Shown one piece after another: positions 1 through 7,782 of a stretch of 64,000 nt of DNA. The DNA is from SIG307 sp045596385. GTDB lineage: Bacteria; Bacillota; Clostridia; Lachnospirales; Lachnospiraceae. The translations under genes and the position numbers were made by a program. Each line of letters starts with the position of its first letter. Positions within the stretch are counted from its first letter, which is position 1. The stretch covers positions 76,111 through 140,110 of the forward strand of contig JAZOCC010000027.1 of the NCBI GenBank assembly GCA_045596385.1, written 5' to 3'. The notes beneath the pieces are model-generated. The model saw only the letters and a program-made list of their open reading frames with translations, searched no databases and was not told the origin of the DNA.

Positions 1-350
1 GTGGCATTCTCTTTGTCAATTATTATTCCATCACATGTAATCTTTTCACTTTCATATCCAGTCTCAATAAATTCAACTACATAGCTATATTTATCAACCG
101 GGTAGCTTTCCACTATTTCTTCAAATCTAGGCATACTGCTAAGCTTTGGGAACTCACTCGTTGCATTTTCGAGTGCTTTATCATCTTCAATAATAATTAT
201 TTTCGAAGTGAACGCTTCAGGATAACCTATCTTTATGCAATCGATAAAAATATCATCCTTTGTATATAGTGTGCCTTCTTCTTTAACTTCACCGCAGCCT
301 GCCATTATCATTAATAACATCGACGTTAGAAACAGAAAAAATTTTTTCAA
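1..350 (-). CDS. Partial lipoprotein, unknown function (runs off left edge)
   Basis: Reading the minus strand from 350 gives an open frame to the window edge. It starts with TTG, seven bases after a GGAGG ribosome binding site. The N-terminus is a lipoprotein signal: KK at residues 2-3, a hydrophobic stretch, then the lipobox MAGC with the lipid-accepting Cys at residue 19. The roughly 100 visible mature residues are acidic (GEVKEEGTLYTKDD, IIIIEDDKALENA) with no domain I recognise. The C-terminus is outside the window. It is probably an exported, membrane-anchored protein. The base composition is more AT-rich than the neighbouring genes, which fits accessory DNA. Confidence 0.75.
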   Translation of the reverse strand, partial: MKKFFLFLTSMLLMIMAGCGEVKEEGTLYTKDDIFIDCIKIGYPEAFTSKIIIIEDDKALENATSEFPKLSSMPRFEEIVESYPVDKYSYVVEFIETGYESEKITCDGIIIDKENA

Positions 351-842
351 GTCATTACCTCCTTCCCTTCATTATTTGCTTTTTCTTTGTCTCCCTTAAT
401 TCTTGAAAGAGAACAGCAATTGGAATAATATGCCACGACCAAATTTCCTATGAATATCCAAAACAAACATTCTAAGAGCATCCCACATCCGCCGCAATAT
501 ATTCCATAAAATATTAACTAAAATTTTATATATATTCAATAGGACTTTTTCACTACAGGATAGTTGATACTCTAGTAGCAATTGATGGCAACAATAATGC
601 TATAATACTATCTATGGTTTGTCATCTTGTTCCTCCTGATATTATACATAAGAAGTTTTTGAAAAGTAAACATCTGTAATATGATATTTCTTCATTTAAT
701 GAACATCACGAACTTCGTGACAAAATTGCTGACAGAACAGAACAACTCAAAAAGCAACGTTACCGCCAATAATTCCATCGATTTTTCCTTATAAACAATA
801 AGCAGAGGCGTGTCACGCCCCTGCCATACTCACCGAAGAAAG
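351..842. other. AT-rich stretch with probable decayed gene remnants
   Basis: I see no intact gene here. On the minus strand a good ribosome binding site (GGAGG near 630) is followed by ATG and a stop after five codons. Fragments in shifted frames downstream (for example ALLLPSIATRVSTIL, then NIYKILVNILWNIL) read like a small membrane protein broken by frameshifts. On the plus strand, codons ending at about 771 read NEHHELRDKIADRTEQLKKQ before a stop, which could be the tail of another broken gene. Both readings are inference from residual coding character, and I cannot name a parent family. Confidence 0.3.
802..824 (-). terminator. Hairpin downstream of the coiled-coil gene, probable terminator
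   Basis: The stem GCAGAGGCGTG / CGCCCCTGC closes on a TCA loop, about 20 bases past the stop codon of the minus-strand gene at 843. The following minus-strand sequence is only moderately U-rich (TTATTGTTTAT), so termination may be inefficient. Confidence 0.5.
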
Positions 843-1421
843 CTACCTGTATTGGCCTTTCTTCCTATCTACCTTTTTGTCATTCACCGGTTGTTCTGCC
901 GCCTCTTGTTTATGCCGTTGAAGCTTCCTAAGAACGCTTTCCTTTGCCGTCTTCTCCACTTCCGTTTTCTTATTTTTATCCCACCAGGACCGGAATGTCC
1001 TCCATACCTTAGTAGCTAACTTCGCAAGCTCTGACTTAGGATCTTCCTGTGTCACAAATTGTAGGAAGTCTTTCTTCAATGAAGAATCCGTCTTTGCTTT
1101 TACATATTCCTCCACTACCTTTTGTGTATCCTCCTGTAGTTCCTCATGCACTTGCTCCAAGGTATCCATCTCTTCCTTTTTCTCTTCAATTGCCTCATCC
1201 AGTGCCTGCATCTGCTCCGCCTTTTGTTGTATGTAATACTCCTTGCTGTAATCGGAATTTCTTCCTTTTTCAATTTCCTTTAACTCCTCATCATCAAAGA
1301 TTTCCGGATGTTGCTCCATCTGACTTTGTGCAGACCGGTGCATTTGCTCCTGTAGCATTTCCAGCGTTTCCTGTGTAAAAACTTTTGTCTTGGCTGCCAC
1401 AAAGAAAAACCTCAGAAACAC
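843..1421 (-). CDS. Charged coiled-coil protein of unknown function, possibly a gene fragment
   Basis: The 192-residue frame begins with GTG behind a weak AGAGG site. It is very rich in Glu, Lys and Gln, with heptad-like runs (EEKKEEMDTLEQVHEELQED, about residues 80-100) predicting a long coiled coil. The C-terminus is strongly basic (DKKVDRKKGQ). There is no signal peptide or enzyme motif. The composition resembles the C-terminal tails of plasmid mobilisation proteins, so it could be the remnant of a relaxase, but no catalytic part is present and this is only a guess. It lies between decayed sequence and a chain of hairpins behind rpsI, so it may mark an old mobile-element junction. Confidence 0.5.
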   Translation of the reverse strand: MFLRFFFVAAKTKVFTQETLEMLQEQMHRSAQSQMEQHPEIFDDEELKEIEKGRNSDYSKEYYIQQKAEQMQALDEAIEEKKEEMDTLEQVHEELQEDTQKVVEEYVKAKTDSSLKKDFLQFVTQEDPKSELAKLATKVWRTFRSWWDKNKKTEVEKTAKESVLRKLQRHKQEAAEQPVNDKKVDRKKGQYR

Positions 1422-1461
1422 TGAGTTTGATTACCTCTTGGTGAACTGTCCATGCGTTAAG

Positions 1462-1535
1462 AAAACGGTCCGGTGGACCGTTTTTAGCGTGGAGATTACG
1501 AGCTATGCTCGTAATTGACCTCGGGAACCGAGGTC
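1462..1535. repeat. Chain of three perfect hairpins
   Basis: Three perfect inverted repeats follow one another: AAAACGGTCC/GGACCGTTTT (1462-1484, loop GGT), ATTACGAGC/GCTCGTAAT (1495-1515, loop TAT) and GACCTCGG/CCGAGGTC (1517-1535, loop GAA). The first ends in a T-run on both strands and can act as a bidirectional terminator. All three lie directly beyond the rpsI terminator. Confidence 0.7.
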
Positions 1536-1585
1536 ATCGGAACAAAAAAATCCCCCCACAAAGTGGAGGGATTTTGTGTTCCGAT
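1536..1585 (-). terminator. rpsI terminator with extended stem
   Basis: A minus-strand hairpin AATCCCTCCAC / GTGGGGGGATT with an AAAG-type loop is followed by a long T-run. The flanks ATCGGAACA and TGTTCCGAT are complementary and lengthen the stem by nine pairs, right up to the rpsI stop codon. It ends the rplM-rpsI operon. Confidence 0.9.
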
Positions 1586-1977
1586 TATCTCTTGGAGAAC
1601 TGCGGTGCACGACGAGCAGCCTTCAAGCCGTACTTCTTTCTTTCCTTCATACGAGGATCTCTGGTTAAGAAGCCAGCCTTCTTTAATGCCGGACGATAGT
1701 CAGCATCTGCCTGCAATAATGCACGGGAAATACCGTGTCTGATTGCACCTGCCTGGCCGGTGAAACCACCACCACGAACAGTTACGATAACATCGAACTT
1801 ATCAGCGGTCTCGGTTAATGCGAGCGGCTGACGAACGATGAGCTTCAAGGTCTCAAGACCGAAATAGTTGTCGATATCTCTCTTATTGATCGTTACCTTG
1901 CCGTTACCCGGAACGAGGTATACTCTAGCGATACTGCTCTTTCTTCTACCAGTACCGTAATATCTTGCCTTAGCCAT
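1585..1977 (-). CDS. rpsI: 30S ribosomal protein S9
   Basis: The protein is 130 residues, the usual length. It opens with the family signature MAKARYYGTGRRKSSIARVY and ends with SKR, the basic tail that reaches the P-site tRNA in the 30S head. The internal VRGGGFTGQAGAIRHG block is also characteristic. It follows rplM by 24 bases and is co-transcribed with it, the conserved bacterial pairing. A strong terminator starts at its stop codon. Confidence 0.98.
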   Translation of the reverse strand: MAKARYYGTGRRKSSIARVYLVPGNGKVTINKRDIDNYFGLETLKLIVRQPLALTETADKFDVIVTVRGGGFTGQAGAIRHGISRALLQADADYRPALKKAGFLTRDPRMKERKKYGLKAARRAPQFSKR

Positions 1978-2001
1978 TTTTATTTCCTCCTTTCGACCTA
2001 A

Positions 2002-2436
2002 TTAAAACTTAATCTCTAATGCTTCCGGCTTCTGTGCAGCATGCGGATGCTCAGCGCCAGCATAAACATGTAACTTCTCAATCATGGTTCTTCCTAACGG
2101 TCCCTTCGGAAGCATACCCTTTACAGCGAGCGTAATAACGTCGGTCGGCTTCTTATCGAGCATTTCCTTTAAGGTGGTCTCTCTCATTCCACCCGGATAA
2201 TCGGAATGCTTGTAGTAGATCTTCTGATCCATCTTCTTACCGGTAACCTTAATCTTCTCAGCGTTGATAACGATAACGTTGTCTCCGGTGTCAATATGCG
2301 GGGTAAAAGTCGGCTTATTCTTACCTCTTAAAATCTTAGCGATTTCAGAAGAAAGACGTCCTAAAGTCTGTCCCTGTGCATCGATAACATACCACTTTCT
2401 CTCGATGGTAGCCGGGCTTGCCATAAAACTCTTCAT
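2002..2436 (-). CDS. rplM: 50S ribosomal protein L13
   Basis: This is a 144-residue L13, normal length, with the signatures YVIDAQGQTLGRLSSEIA, HIDTGDNVIVINAEKI and AVKGMLPKGPLGR. L13 is an early assembly protein of the large subunit. The start ATG has the ribosome binding site AAGGAGG seven bases upstream. It is the first gene of the rplM-rpsI operon, behind its own perfect promoter and a short leader that may be the L13 autoregulatory type. Confidence 0.98.
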   Translation of the reverse strand: MKSFMASPATIERKWYVIDAQGQTLGRLSSEIAKILRGKNKPTFTPHIDTGDNVIVINAEKIKVTGKKMDQKIYYKHSDYPGGMRETTLKEMLDKKPTDVITLAVKGMLPKGPLGRTMIEKLHVYAGAEHPHAAQKPEALEIKF

Positions 2437-2523
2437 AGCATTTTCCTCCTTACATTCATCTTCTTGTCATTCTATTTCTTCATGGTCAGCTTCCGCTGAC
2501 GATGCGGAATAACCTTACCAACA
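2437..2523 (-). promoter_or_regulatory. 5' leader of rplM-rpsI, possible L13 leader
   Basis: About 90 nt separate the predicted transcript start from rplM. The leader holds a hairpin GTCAGC-GGAA-GCTGAC followed by an A-rich single strand and the ribosome binding site. Firmicutes commonly carry an L13-binding leader at this position. The length and single main hairpin fit, but I could not compare it with a covariance model. Confidence 0.5.
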
Positions 2524-2529
2524 TTTCGC

Positions 2530-2558
2530 ATTATAGCGGGAACACAAAGTAAAGTCAA
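2530..2558 (-). promoter_or_regulatory. Sigma-A promoter of rplM-rpsI
   Basis: On the minus strand, TTGACT (2553-2558) is followed after exactly 17 bases by TATAAT (2530-2535). The transcript would start near 2523. Confidence 0.9.
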
Positions 2559-2612
2559 GCGTTTTTCTAAGGTTTTTTGAAAAAATTTTAAATTTTCTTA
2601 GTTTTCATTCTC

Positions 2613-2637
2613 AAAAATCATATTTGCAATGATTTTT
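2613..2637 (-). terminator. AT-rich hairpin after truA
   Basis: AAAAATCAT and ATGATTTTT form a nine-pair stem ending in T residues on the minus strand, 65 bases past the truA stop. It is AT-rich, hence weak, but it is the only candidate terminator for the ecf-truA transcript before the rplM promoter. Confidence 0.5.
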
Positions 2638-2701
2638 CTGTGTCAATATTGATTTTTATAAATTCAACCACATAAGAACCTTTCCGAATCCTTACTTTCT
2701 C

Positions 2702-3505
2702 CTACAGCTCGCTCGTCTGTTTCTTCTCAAGTTCTGCCATCTTGTCCGCCCACAACTTCCCCGGATCCGGAAAATATTCGATACCCACAAGCATCAGCCC
2801 CTTTGCCGGTGCGGTCGGTCCTGCTGCTTCACGATTCTTTGCTTCAATCATTGCTTTCACGTCTTCCGGCTTCTTTAAGTGCTCGCCCACCTGTAACAGC
2901 GTTCCGGAAATGATACGCACCATATTGTAGAGGAAACCGCTGCCACTGACACGAATAGTAATCAGATGACCGTCCTGTTCCACCTCTAAAGAGTAAATGG
3001 TCCGGACATGGTCCGGCACCTGGGCCTTCGTAGAACAAAAGCTGGTAAAATCATGCTCCCCGAGGAAATACTGCGCCGCCTTCCGCATGGCTTCCACATC
3101 CAAATCATGATACACAAAATGGGTATAGCCACGATTGAAAGGCTGCACAAAATCCGCATTCCAAATCTTGTATTCGTAGGTCTTTTTGCTGTCCCACTTC
3201 CGCGGATGAAAATCCGGTGCCACTTCAAAGGACTTCTGAATCACAATATCCTCCGGCAAGCTGTGATTTAACGCGTAGCAAAGCTTTTCCGCCGGTATGC
3301 GAGTCTCCGTATCAAACACCGCCACATTGCCCATGGCGTGCACCCCGGAATCGGTACGGCTGGCACCGATAACCTCTATTTCTTCTTTTAACAGACGGGA
3401 CAACTCACGATTTAACACTTCCTCCACCGTGATGGCATTCGGCTGAATCTGCCAACCGCAGTATTTTGTTCCGTCATATGCCACAATCAACATAATCCGC
3501 CGCAT
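2702..3505 (-). CDS. truA: tRNA pseudouridine synthase A
   Basis: TruA converts U38-U40 in the anticodon stem of many tRNAs to pseudouridine. The 267-residue protein shows the N-terminal LIVAYDGTKYCGWQ motif and the catalytic GASRTDSGVHA loop with the nucleophile Asp52, then the GSGFLYNMVRII motif near residue 185. The start is set by AAAGGAGG seven bases before ATG. It lies 20 bases behind the kinase gene, at the end of the ecf gene string, which is the usual Firmicutes neighbourhood after the alpha operon. Confidence 0.97.
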   Translation of the reverse strand: MRRIMLIVAYDGTKYCGWQIQPNAITVEEVLNRELSRLLKEEIEVIGASRTDSGVHAMGNVAVFDTETRIPAEKLCYALNHSLPEDIVIQKSFEVAPDFHPRKWDSKKTYEYKIWNADFVQPFNRGYTHFVYHDLDVEAMRKAAQYFLGEHDFTSFCSTKAQVPDHVRTIYSLEVEQDGHLITIRVSGSGFLYNMVRIISGTLLQVGEHLKKPEDVKAMIEAKNREAAGPTAPAKGLMLVGIEYFPDPGKLWADKMAELEKKQTSEL

Positions 3506-3525
3506 GGTTGTCCTCCTTTTCTGCC

Positions 3526-4548
3526 TTATCTATCATTTTTTATCCCTAACCATTCCTGCATTTGCTTCACCTTGTCACAATACGCATATAACGCCCCGAT
3601 TGTACCGATTACCTGTTCTTCCCCTAAGCGAATCTCTTCTTCCCCGGAAGCTTCGATTCCCAAAGCACGCTTCAGGTTGTAATCAAGCCAGCCCAGCATT
3701 CCGCTGTAACTCCCCGAAAACACCGCATCCCACGGGACATTAGCAAGACTCATATATGTTCCGTAAGCGGCTGTAAGCGCATCAAAATAACTGCGCACAA
3801 GGCCTCCTGCACCGTCATCTGCCCAATAGTTCAGCACTTCCAAAAACTCCTGATACGGATTGATGTAGCCGGCAGCTTCCCAGTCAATGATAAGCGGTTC
3901 CGCTCCGTTCCACATAACATTCTTCGGGTCTAAGTCCCTATGGCTGAGTACCAGCGTCTGCGCCAATGTTTGCTGCGCGTCGCCGGCAGCCCGGTTCCAT
4001 TTCTTTATATCAAACACAGCCTTTTCATATTGTGCAAGCCAATTGAAACCTTGGCCGTCCTGTCTATTCTGCTTTCCATGCTCCTTTGCCGTTTGCAAGT
4101 AAGTATCCCAAGGAAACTCTTCCGCCTCCGCTGCCTCCGGCTCCACTCCGTCAACGGCGATATCCGCCCGATGCATTCTTCCTAAGATATCACCCATGGC
4201 TGCGCAGTGCTTCTCGTTAATTTCCCCCGGGAATACAGACCGGCCTTCCACCCACGGAAAAACCATGTAAAAGCTTCCGTCAAGCTCATGAATCTGCTTT
4301 CCCTGCACTTCCATGGCGGCCACCACCGGAAGGATTCCGGTAAAGGCTGCCGCTATTTTCTCGGAGTTTACGGTATTCCGTAATGCAGTCGGACGTTTCA
4401 TAATCTCACTGTTTAATACCTTCACCGCATATTCACCCTTGTTCGTGGTGACACGGTACATTTTGTGAAGCAAACCGCCCTTTACTTCCGCCGGTTCCTT
4501 CTGCAGTTTCCCCAAACCAAGACTTTGTACTAACTTACCTATCTCCAT
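3526..4548 (-). CDS. Aminoglycoside phosphotransferase / choline kinase-like protein
   Basis: This 340-residue protein has the fold signatures of small-molecule kinases. The catalytic loop is LSHRDLDPKNVMWNG (near residue 200), and the metal-binding segment that follows is LIIDWEAAGY. The N-lobe includes YAVKVLNSEIMKR, with the probable ATP-contacting Lys. Families with this fold phosphorylate aminoglycosides, choline, ethanolamine, thiamine or hexosamines, and nothing in the sequence lets me choose. It sits between ecfT and truA in the same direction, so it may be transcribed with them. Orthologues near ECF genes make a vitamin-related substrate possible, but this is speculation. Confidence 0.8.
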   Translation of the reverse strand: MEIGKLVQSLGLGKLQKEPAEVKGGLLHKMYRVTTNKGEYAVKVLNSEIMKRPTALRNTVNSEKIAAAFTGILPVVAAMEVQGKQIHELDGSFYMVFPWVEGRSVFPGEINEKHCAAMGDILGRMHRADIAVDGVEPEAAEAEEFPWDTYLQTAKEHGKQNRQDGQGFNWLAQYEKAVFDIKKWNRAAGDAQQTLAQTLVLSHRDLDPKNVMWNGAEPLIIDWEAAGYINPYQEFLEVLNYWADDGAGGLVRSYFDALTAAYGTYMSLANVPWDAVFSGSYSGMLGWLDYNLKRALGIEASGEEEIRLGEEQVIGTIGALYAYCDKVKQMQEWLGIKNDR

Positions 4549-4617
4549 ACCTTTTCTCCCCGCAATACCGCCCCTGTACTGCTACTTAATACTTTCACTT
4601 ACCGGAATGCGCTTCCT

Positions 4618-5421
4618 TTAAAACAAGAACCCGCTCCCAATCACAAGTCCCAAATACACAAACAATATCAAATACGCAATTGCGTCTCTTCTCTTATACT
4701 TTAACGGTTTCATCTTCGTTCTGCCGTCGCCGCCGTGATAACAACGTGCTTCCATCGCCAGGGCCAAATCATTGGCACGACGGAAGGCCGACACCACAAG
4801 CGGCACTAAAAGCGGCACTAATGCCTTTGCACGTTGCAGAAGCTTTCCGCTTTCAAAATCTGCGCCTCGCGCCTGCTGCGCTTTCATAATTTTGTCCGTT
4901 TCCTCGATTAAAATCGGAATAAAACGTAACGCAATGGACATCATCATGGCAATCTCATGCACCGGCACCTTAATCTTTTTCAGCCCTCTGAGTCCCTTTT
5001 CCAGACCGTCCGTCAGCTGGTTCGGCGTGGTGGTAAAGGTCATAAGCGATGTTCCCAGTACCAAAAGCACCAATCGTACCGCCATGAGACCCGCAGTAAT
5101 GAGTCCCTGGTCGTAAATATGAATAATGCCCCAAGAGAACAGTTCCTTGCCCTCTCTGGTCAAAAATACGTTAAATAACAGCGTAAACAAAAGTAAAATC
5201 AGTACCGGCTTTAAACCCCGCACAATATAACGGAACGGCACCTTGGAAATCTTTATCACAATCCCTACAAAGGCCGCTGCAATCATATACCCCAAATACC
5301 CCGAGAATACAAACAAAGATACCAAAAACAACATCGTCCCGGCAAGCTTTACACGAGGGTCCAGACGGTGAATCGGGGAATCGACCGGATAGTACTGTCC
5401 GATGGTAATATCTCGAATCAT
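4618..5421 (-). CDS. ecfT: ECF transporter transmembrane component EcfT
   Basis: EcfT is the membrane scaffold that couples the two EcfA ATPases to exchangeable substrate-binding S components, for vitamin and metal uptake. The 267-residue protein has several hydrophobic segments and the two cytoplasmic coupling motifs, QQARGADFESG (near 160) and ALAMEARCYHGG (near 220), whose Ala-Arg-Gly cores contact the ATPases. The start ATG overlaps the ecfA2 stop by four bases (ATGA), so the genes are translationally coupled. No S component is encoded nearby, so this is a group II module shared by S proteins elsewhere. Confidence 0.95.
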   Translation of the reverse strand: MIRDITIGQYYPVDSPIHRLDPRVKLAGTMLFLVSLFVFSGYLGYMIAAAFVGIVIKISKVPFRYIVRGLKPVLILLLFTLLFNVFLTREGKELFSWGIIHIYDQGLITAGLMAVRLVLLVLGTSLMTFTTTPNQLTDGLEKGLRGLKKIKVPVHEIAMMMSIALRFIPILIEETDKIMKAQQARGADFESGKLLQRAKALVPLLVPLVVSAFRRANDLALAMEARCYHGGDGRTKMKPLKYKRRDAIAYLILFVYLGLVIGSGFLF

Positions 5422-6299
5422 CTTCTGCCTCCCTTCCAGTCGGCAAGGAGAAGTTCCTTTGCTTCCTCAAGAGTGGTGGCATTCTGCGGTAAGGCCACCC
5501 CTGCCCGGCGAAGCGCCTCCGACAAATAAGTTACCTGCGGTGCTGCAAGACCGATTTTCTCAAGTTCCTTATACTCTTCAAATACGTCCTTCGGCGTGCC
5601 GTCACAAAATACACTGCCTTCCTTCATGACAATGAGTCTGGAAGCGTATTTTGCCACGTCCTCCATGCTGTGGGACACCAGTATGATGGTCCGGTTCCCT
5701 TCCGCATGAATCTGCGCAATACGATCCAAAATCTCATCCCTGCCTCTCGGGTCCAGTCCCGCCGTCGGCTCATCCAGAATCAAAATATCCGGCTGCATGG
5801 CAAGCACACCGGCGATAGCCACACGTCGCTTCTGTCCGCCGGATAATTCAAACGGTGACGCATCATACAGCTCCTCGCTTACCCCTGCTTCTTTTAAGGC
5901 CGCAAAGGTCCGCATATCGATTTCAAGCTGCGGCAAGCCCATATTCTTCGGACCGAAGGCCACATCCTTGACTACCGTCGTTTCAAATAGCTGATGCTCC
6001 GGATACTGGAACACCAGTCCCACCTTACTACGTAATTCCTTTTTATTAAAACCGGCAGCGCAAATGTCGTTCCCGCGGTAATAAATATGTCCCGAGGTCG
6101 GAGCAATGAGTCCGTTCAAATGCTGTACCAGGGTGGACTTACCGGAACCGGTATGCCCGATGAGCCCGATAAACTCGCCTTTTCCGATGACCAGGTTAAT
6201 ATCACGCAGGGCATGTTTCTCATAAGCGGTCCCTTCGCCATACACATAATTCACATGGTCCAGCACCATACACTCCTGCAAATCTCTGGTTACCTCCAT
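5418..6299 (-). CDS. ecfA2: ECF transporter ATP-binding protein EcfA2
   Basis: One of the two ATPases powering ECF vitamin transport. It has Walker A GHTGSGKST, the ABC signature LSGGQKRR, Walker B ILILDEPTAGLD and the switch histidine VSHSMEDV. A longer reading starts six codons upstream, but the ribosome binding site AAAGGAGG lies inside that extension. I therefore place the start at 6299, giving 293 residues beginning MEVTRDLQE. It follows ecfA1 by about 110 bases and overlaps ecfT by four. Confidence 0.95.
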   Translation of the reverse strand: MEVTRDLQECMVLDHVNYVYGEGTAYEKHALRDINLVIGKGEFIGLIGHTGSGKSTLVQHLNGLIAPTSGHIYYRGNDICAAGFNKKELRSKVGLVFQYPEHQLFETTVVKDVAFGPKNMGLPQLEIDMRTFAALKEAGVSEELYDASPFELSGGQKRRVAIAGVLAMQPDILILDEPTAGLDPRGRDEILDRIAQIHAEGNRTIILVSHSMEDVAKYASRLIVMKEGSVFCDGTPKDVFEEYKELEKIGLAAPQVTYLSEALRRAGVALPQNATTLEEAKELLLADWKGGRR

Positions 6300-6411
6300 C
6301 TCGCTGCCTCCTTTCATTCCTTACTTTCTCACAGCCATGCCCTTTCAAAGCAAACTGTTTGTTTTATCTAAACGCATTCAAAGCTTCTTGTTATATCTTT
6401 CTTTTCTGCCT

Positions 6412-7293
6412 CTATACCGTTCCTTGCCCGCACCTCGCCTTTGCCGCCGTATAGGCCGCCGTAAACTCCTCTACGGTCAGAATCCCATCCGGCATCGGTA
6501 CCCCCTGCTTCTTCAGCTCATAGGCCAGCTCTGTCACCTGCGGCACATCCAAACGATATCCCTTTAACTTATCCACCTGGGAAAAGACCTGTCGCGGGGT
6601 TCCCTGCATCACAATCTTTCCCTCGTCCATTACGATAACGCGATCCGCGTCAATTACTTCGTCCATATAATGGGTAATGAGAAGAATCGTTACCCCTTCG
6701 ATTTTGTTGAGCTCATGAACCGTCTTCATGACCTCTTTACGACCCACCGGGTCAAGCATGGCCGTCGGCTCATCCAAAATAATACAATCCGGGCGCATTG
6801 CCATAATACCGGCGATTGCCACACGCTGCTTCTGTCCGCCGGACAGTTTATTCGGAGAATGGGTCCGGTATGCGGTCATACCCACCGCCGTCAGGCTCTC
6901 CTCTACGCGCCGCCAAATCTCCTCTGTCGGTATGCCGATATTCTCCGGCCCGAAAGCCACATCCTCTTCCACCACCGTGGCAATAATCTGATTATCCGGA
7001 TTCTGGAACACCATCCCCGCACTCTTACGGATATCCCACAAATGCTCCTCATCCTGCGTGTCCATATCATTCACAAACACCGCACCCTCCGTCGGAGAAA
7101 GCAGGGCATTGATATGCTTTGCCACCGTAGACTTGCCGGAACCGTTATGCCCCAAGATAGCCACAAACTCACCCTTCTGCACTTCCAATGATACATCATC
7201 TAATGCTCGTAAGATGTCTTCCACATTACCCTCTTCATCACGACGGATATATTCGAACACAAGATTTTTCGTACGTAACATACTCTTTTTCAT
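6412..7293 (-). CDS. ecfA1: ECF transporter ATP-binding protein EcfA1
   Basis: This is the first ATPase of the EcfA1-EcfA2-EcfT module. In 293 residues it has Walker A GHNGSGKST (48-56), the Q-loop FQNPDNQI typical of EcfA1, the signature LSGGQKQR, Walker B CIILDEPTAMLD and the H-loop LLITHYMDE. AAAGGAGG stands six bases before ATG. In most Firmicutes it directly follows rplQ. Here a 323-bp palindromic element and a terminator separate the two, so it probably needs a promoter of its own between 7300 and 7430, where I see no clear match. Confidence 0.95.
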   Translation of the reverse strand: MKKSMLRTKNLVFEYIRRDEEGNVEDILRALDDVSLEVQKGEFVAILGHNGSGKSTVAKHINALLSPTEGAVFVNDMDTQDEEHLWDIRKSAGMVFQNPDNQIIATVVEEDVAFGPENIGIPTEEIWRRVEESLTAVGMTAYRTHSPNKLSGGQKQRVAIAGIMAMRPDCIILDEPTAMLDPVGRKEVMKTVHELNKIEGVTILLITHYMDEVIDADRVIVMDEGKIVMQGTPRQVFSQVDKLKGYRLDVPQVTELAYELKKQGVPMPDGILTVEEFTAAYTAAKARCGQGTV

Positions 7294-7427
7294 AACGGCC
7301 TCCTTTCGGATTATTCTTCTACTTACTATATTTTCACTTTACTTTCCTAATGATTCATCTTTCCCTTTTCCGTCAGCTCATCTGCCTTAATAATATAGCT
7401 CTCGCTGTCATTTTATTATCGAACTCT

Positions 7428-7750
7428 GCCCCTTTCCATATACACATTCATGCCCTTTTACGAAACCTTCCGGGCAAATGTGCAAGAGATTTTCTCTTGA
7501 AATTTTGCGTAGGATGTTAGACTTTCTTATTGCTCCGCTTCAAAAAACAGCGATTTCCGAACATGGAGGTTCGGAAAAGCCGTGCACGCAACATGGAGGT
7601 TGCGTAAGCGGCGGTTGCGACACCTTTTAGAATACCTTACAGGAGCAATTAGAAAGACTTACATCCGGAGAACATGACAAGAGGAACCCTCTTGTACATC
7701 AGCCCGGAAGCCCTTCGCAAAAAACTTGAATATGCATATGGAAAGGGGCC
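7428..7750 (+). repeat. GGA-hairpin palindromic element, copy A
   Basis: Two arms of about 110 bases (7428-7537 and 7641-7750) are imperfect inverted complements, roughly three quarters identical by eye. Each arm contains a small hairpin of its own (CAAGAG...CTCTTG). The inner arm ends, AGACTTTCTTATTGCTCC and its partner, recur in copies B and C. The centre has two perfect hairpins on the plus strand: TTCCGAAC-ATGGAG-GTTCGGAA (7555-7576) and ACGCAAC-ATGGAG-GTTGCGT (7586-7605). The loops match the CsrA site ACANGGANGU. The element lies between the rplQ terminator and ecfA1. I assign the plus strand only because it carries the GGA loops. Confidence 0.85.
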
Positions 7751-7774
7751 ATCACACCTTAGTGCGACAGCCCC
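7742..7774 (-). terminator. rplQ (alpha operon) terminator
   Basis: On the minus strand GGGGCTGTCGCAC-TAAG-GTGTGATGGCCCC pairs throughout when G-U pairs are allowed, and a short T-run follows. It starts nine bases past the rplQ stop and overlaps the outer end of element A. The strand GGGCTGTCGC is shared with the terminators at 11.67 and 13.14 kb. Confidence 0.8.
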
Positions 7775-7782
7775 GACAATCA

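Noticed and set aside
810..1378. Plus-strand open frames opposite the coiled-coil gene
   Set aside because: They lie antisense to a better-supported gene, have no ribosome binding site and have low-complexity Pro/Leu/Phe composition typical of shadow frames.
3526..4548. Aminoglycoside resistance gene
   Set aside because: Only the shared kinase fold motifs are visible, and the location between ecfT and truA is chromosomal and housekeeping-like. Resistance is not supported.
7428..7750. Element A as an insertion sequence
   Set aside because: There is no transposase frame, and I see no target-site duplication at its ends. A non-autonomous element remains possible and is treated as a hypothesis in the findings.
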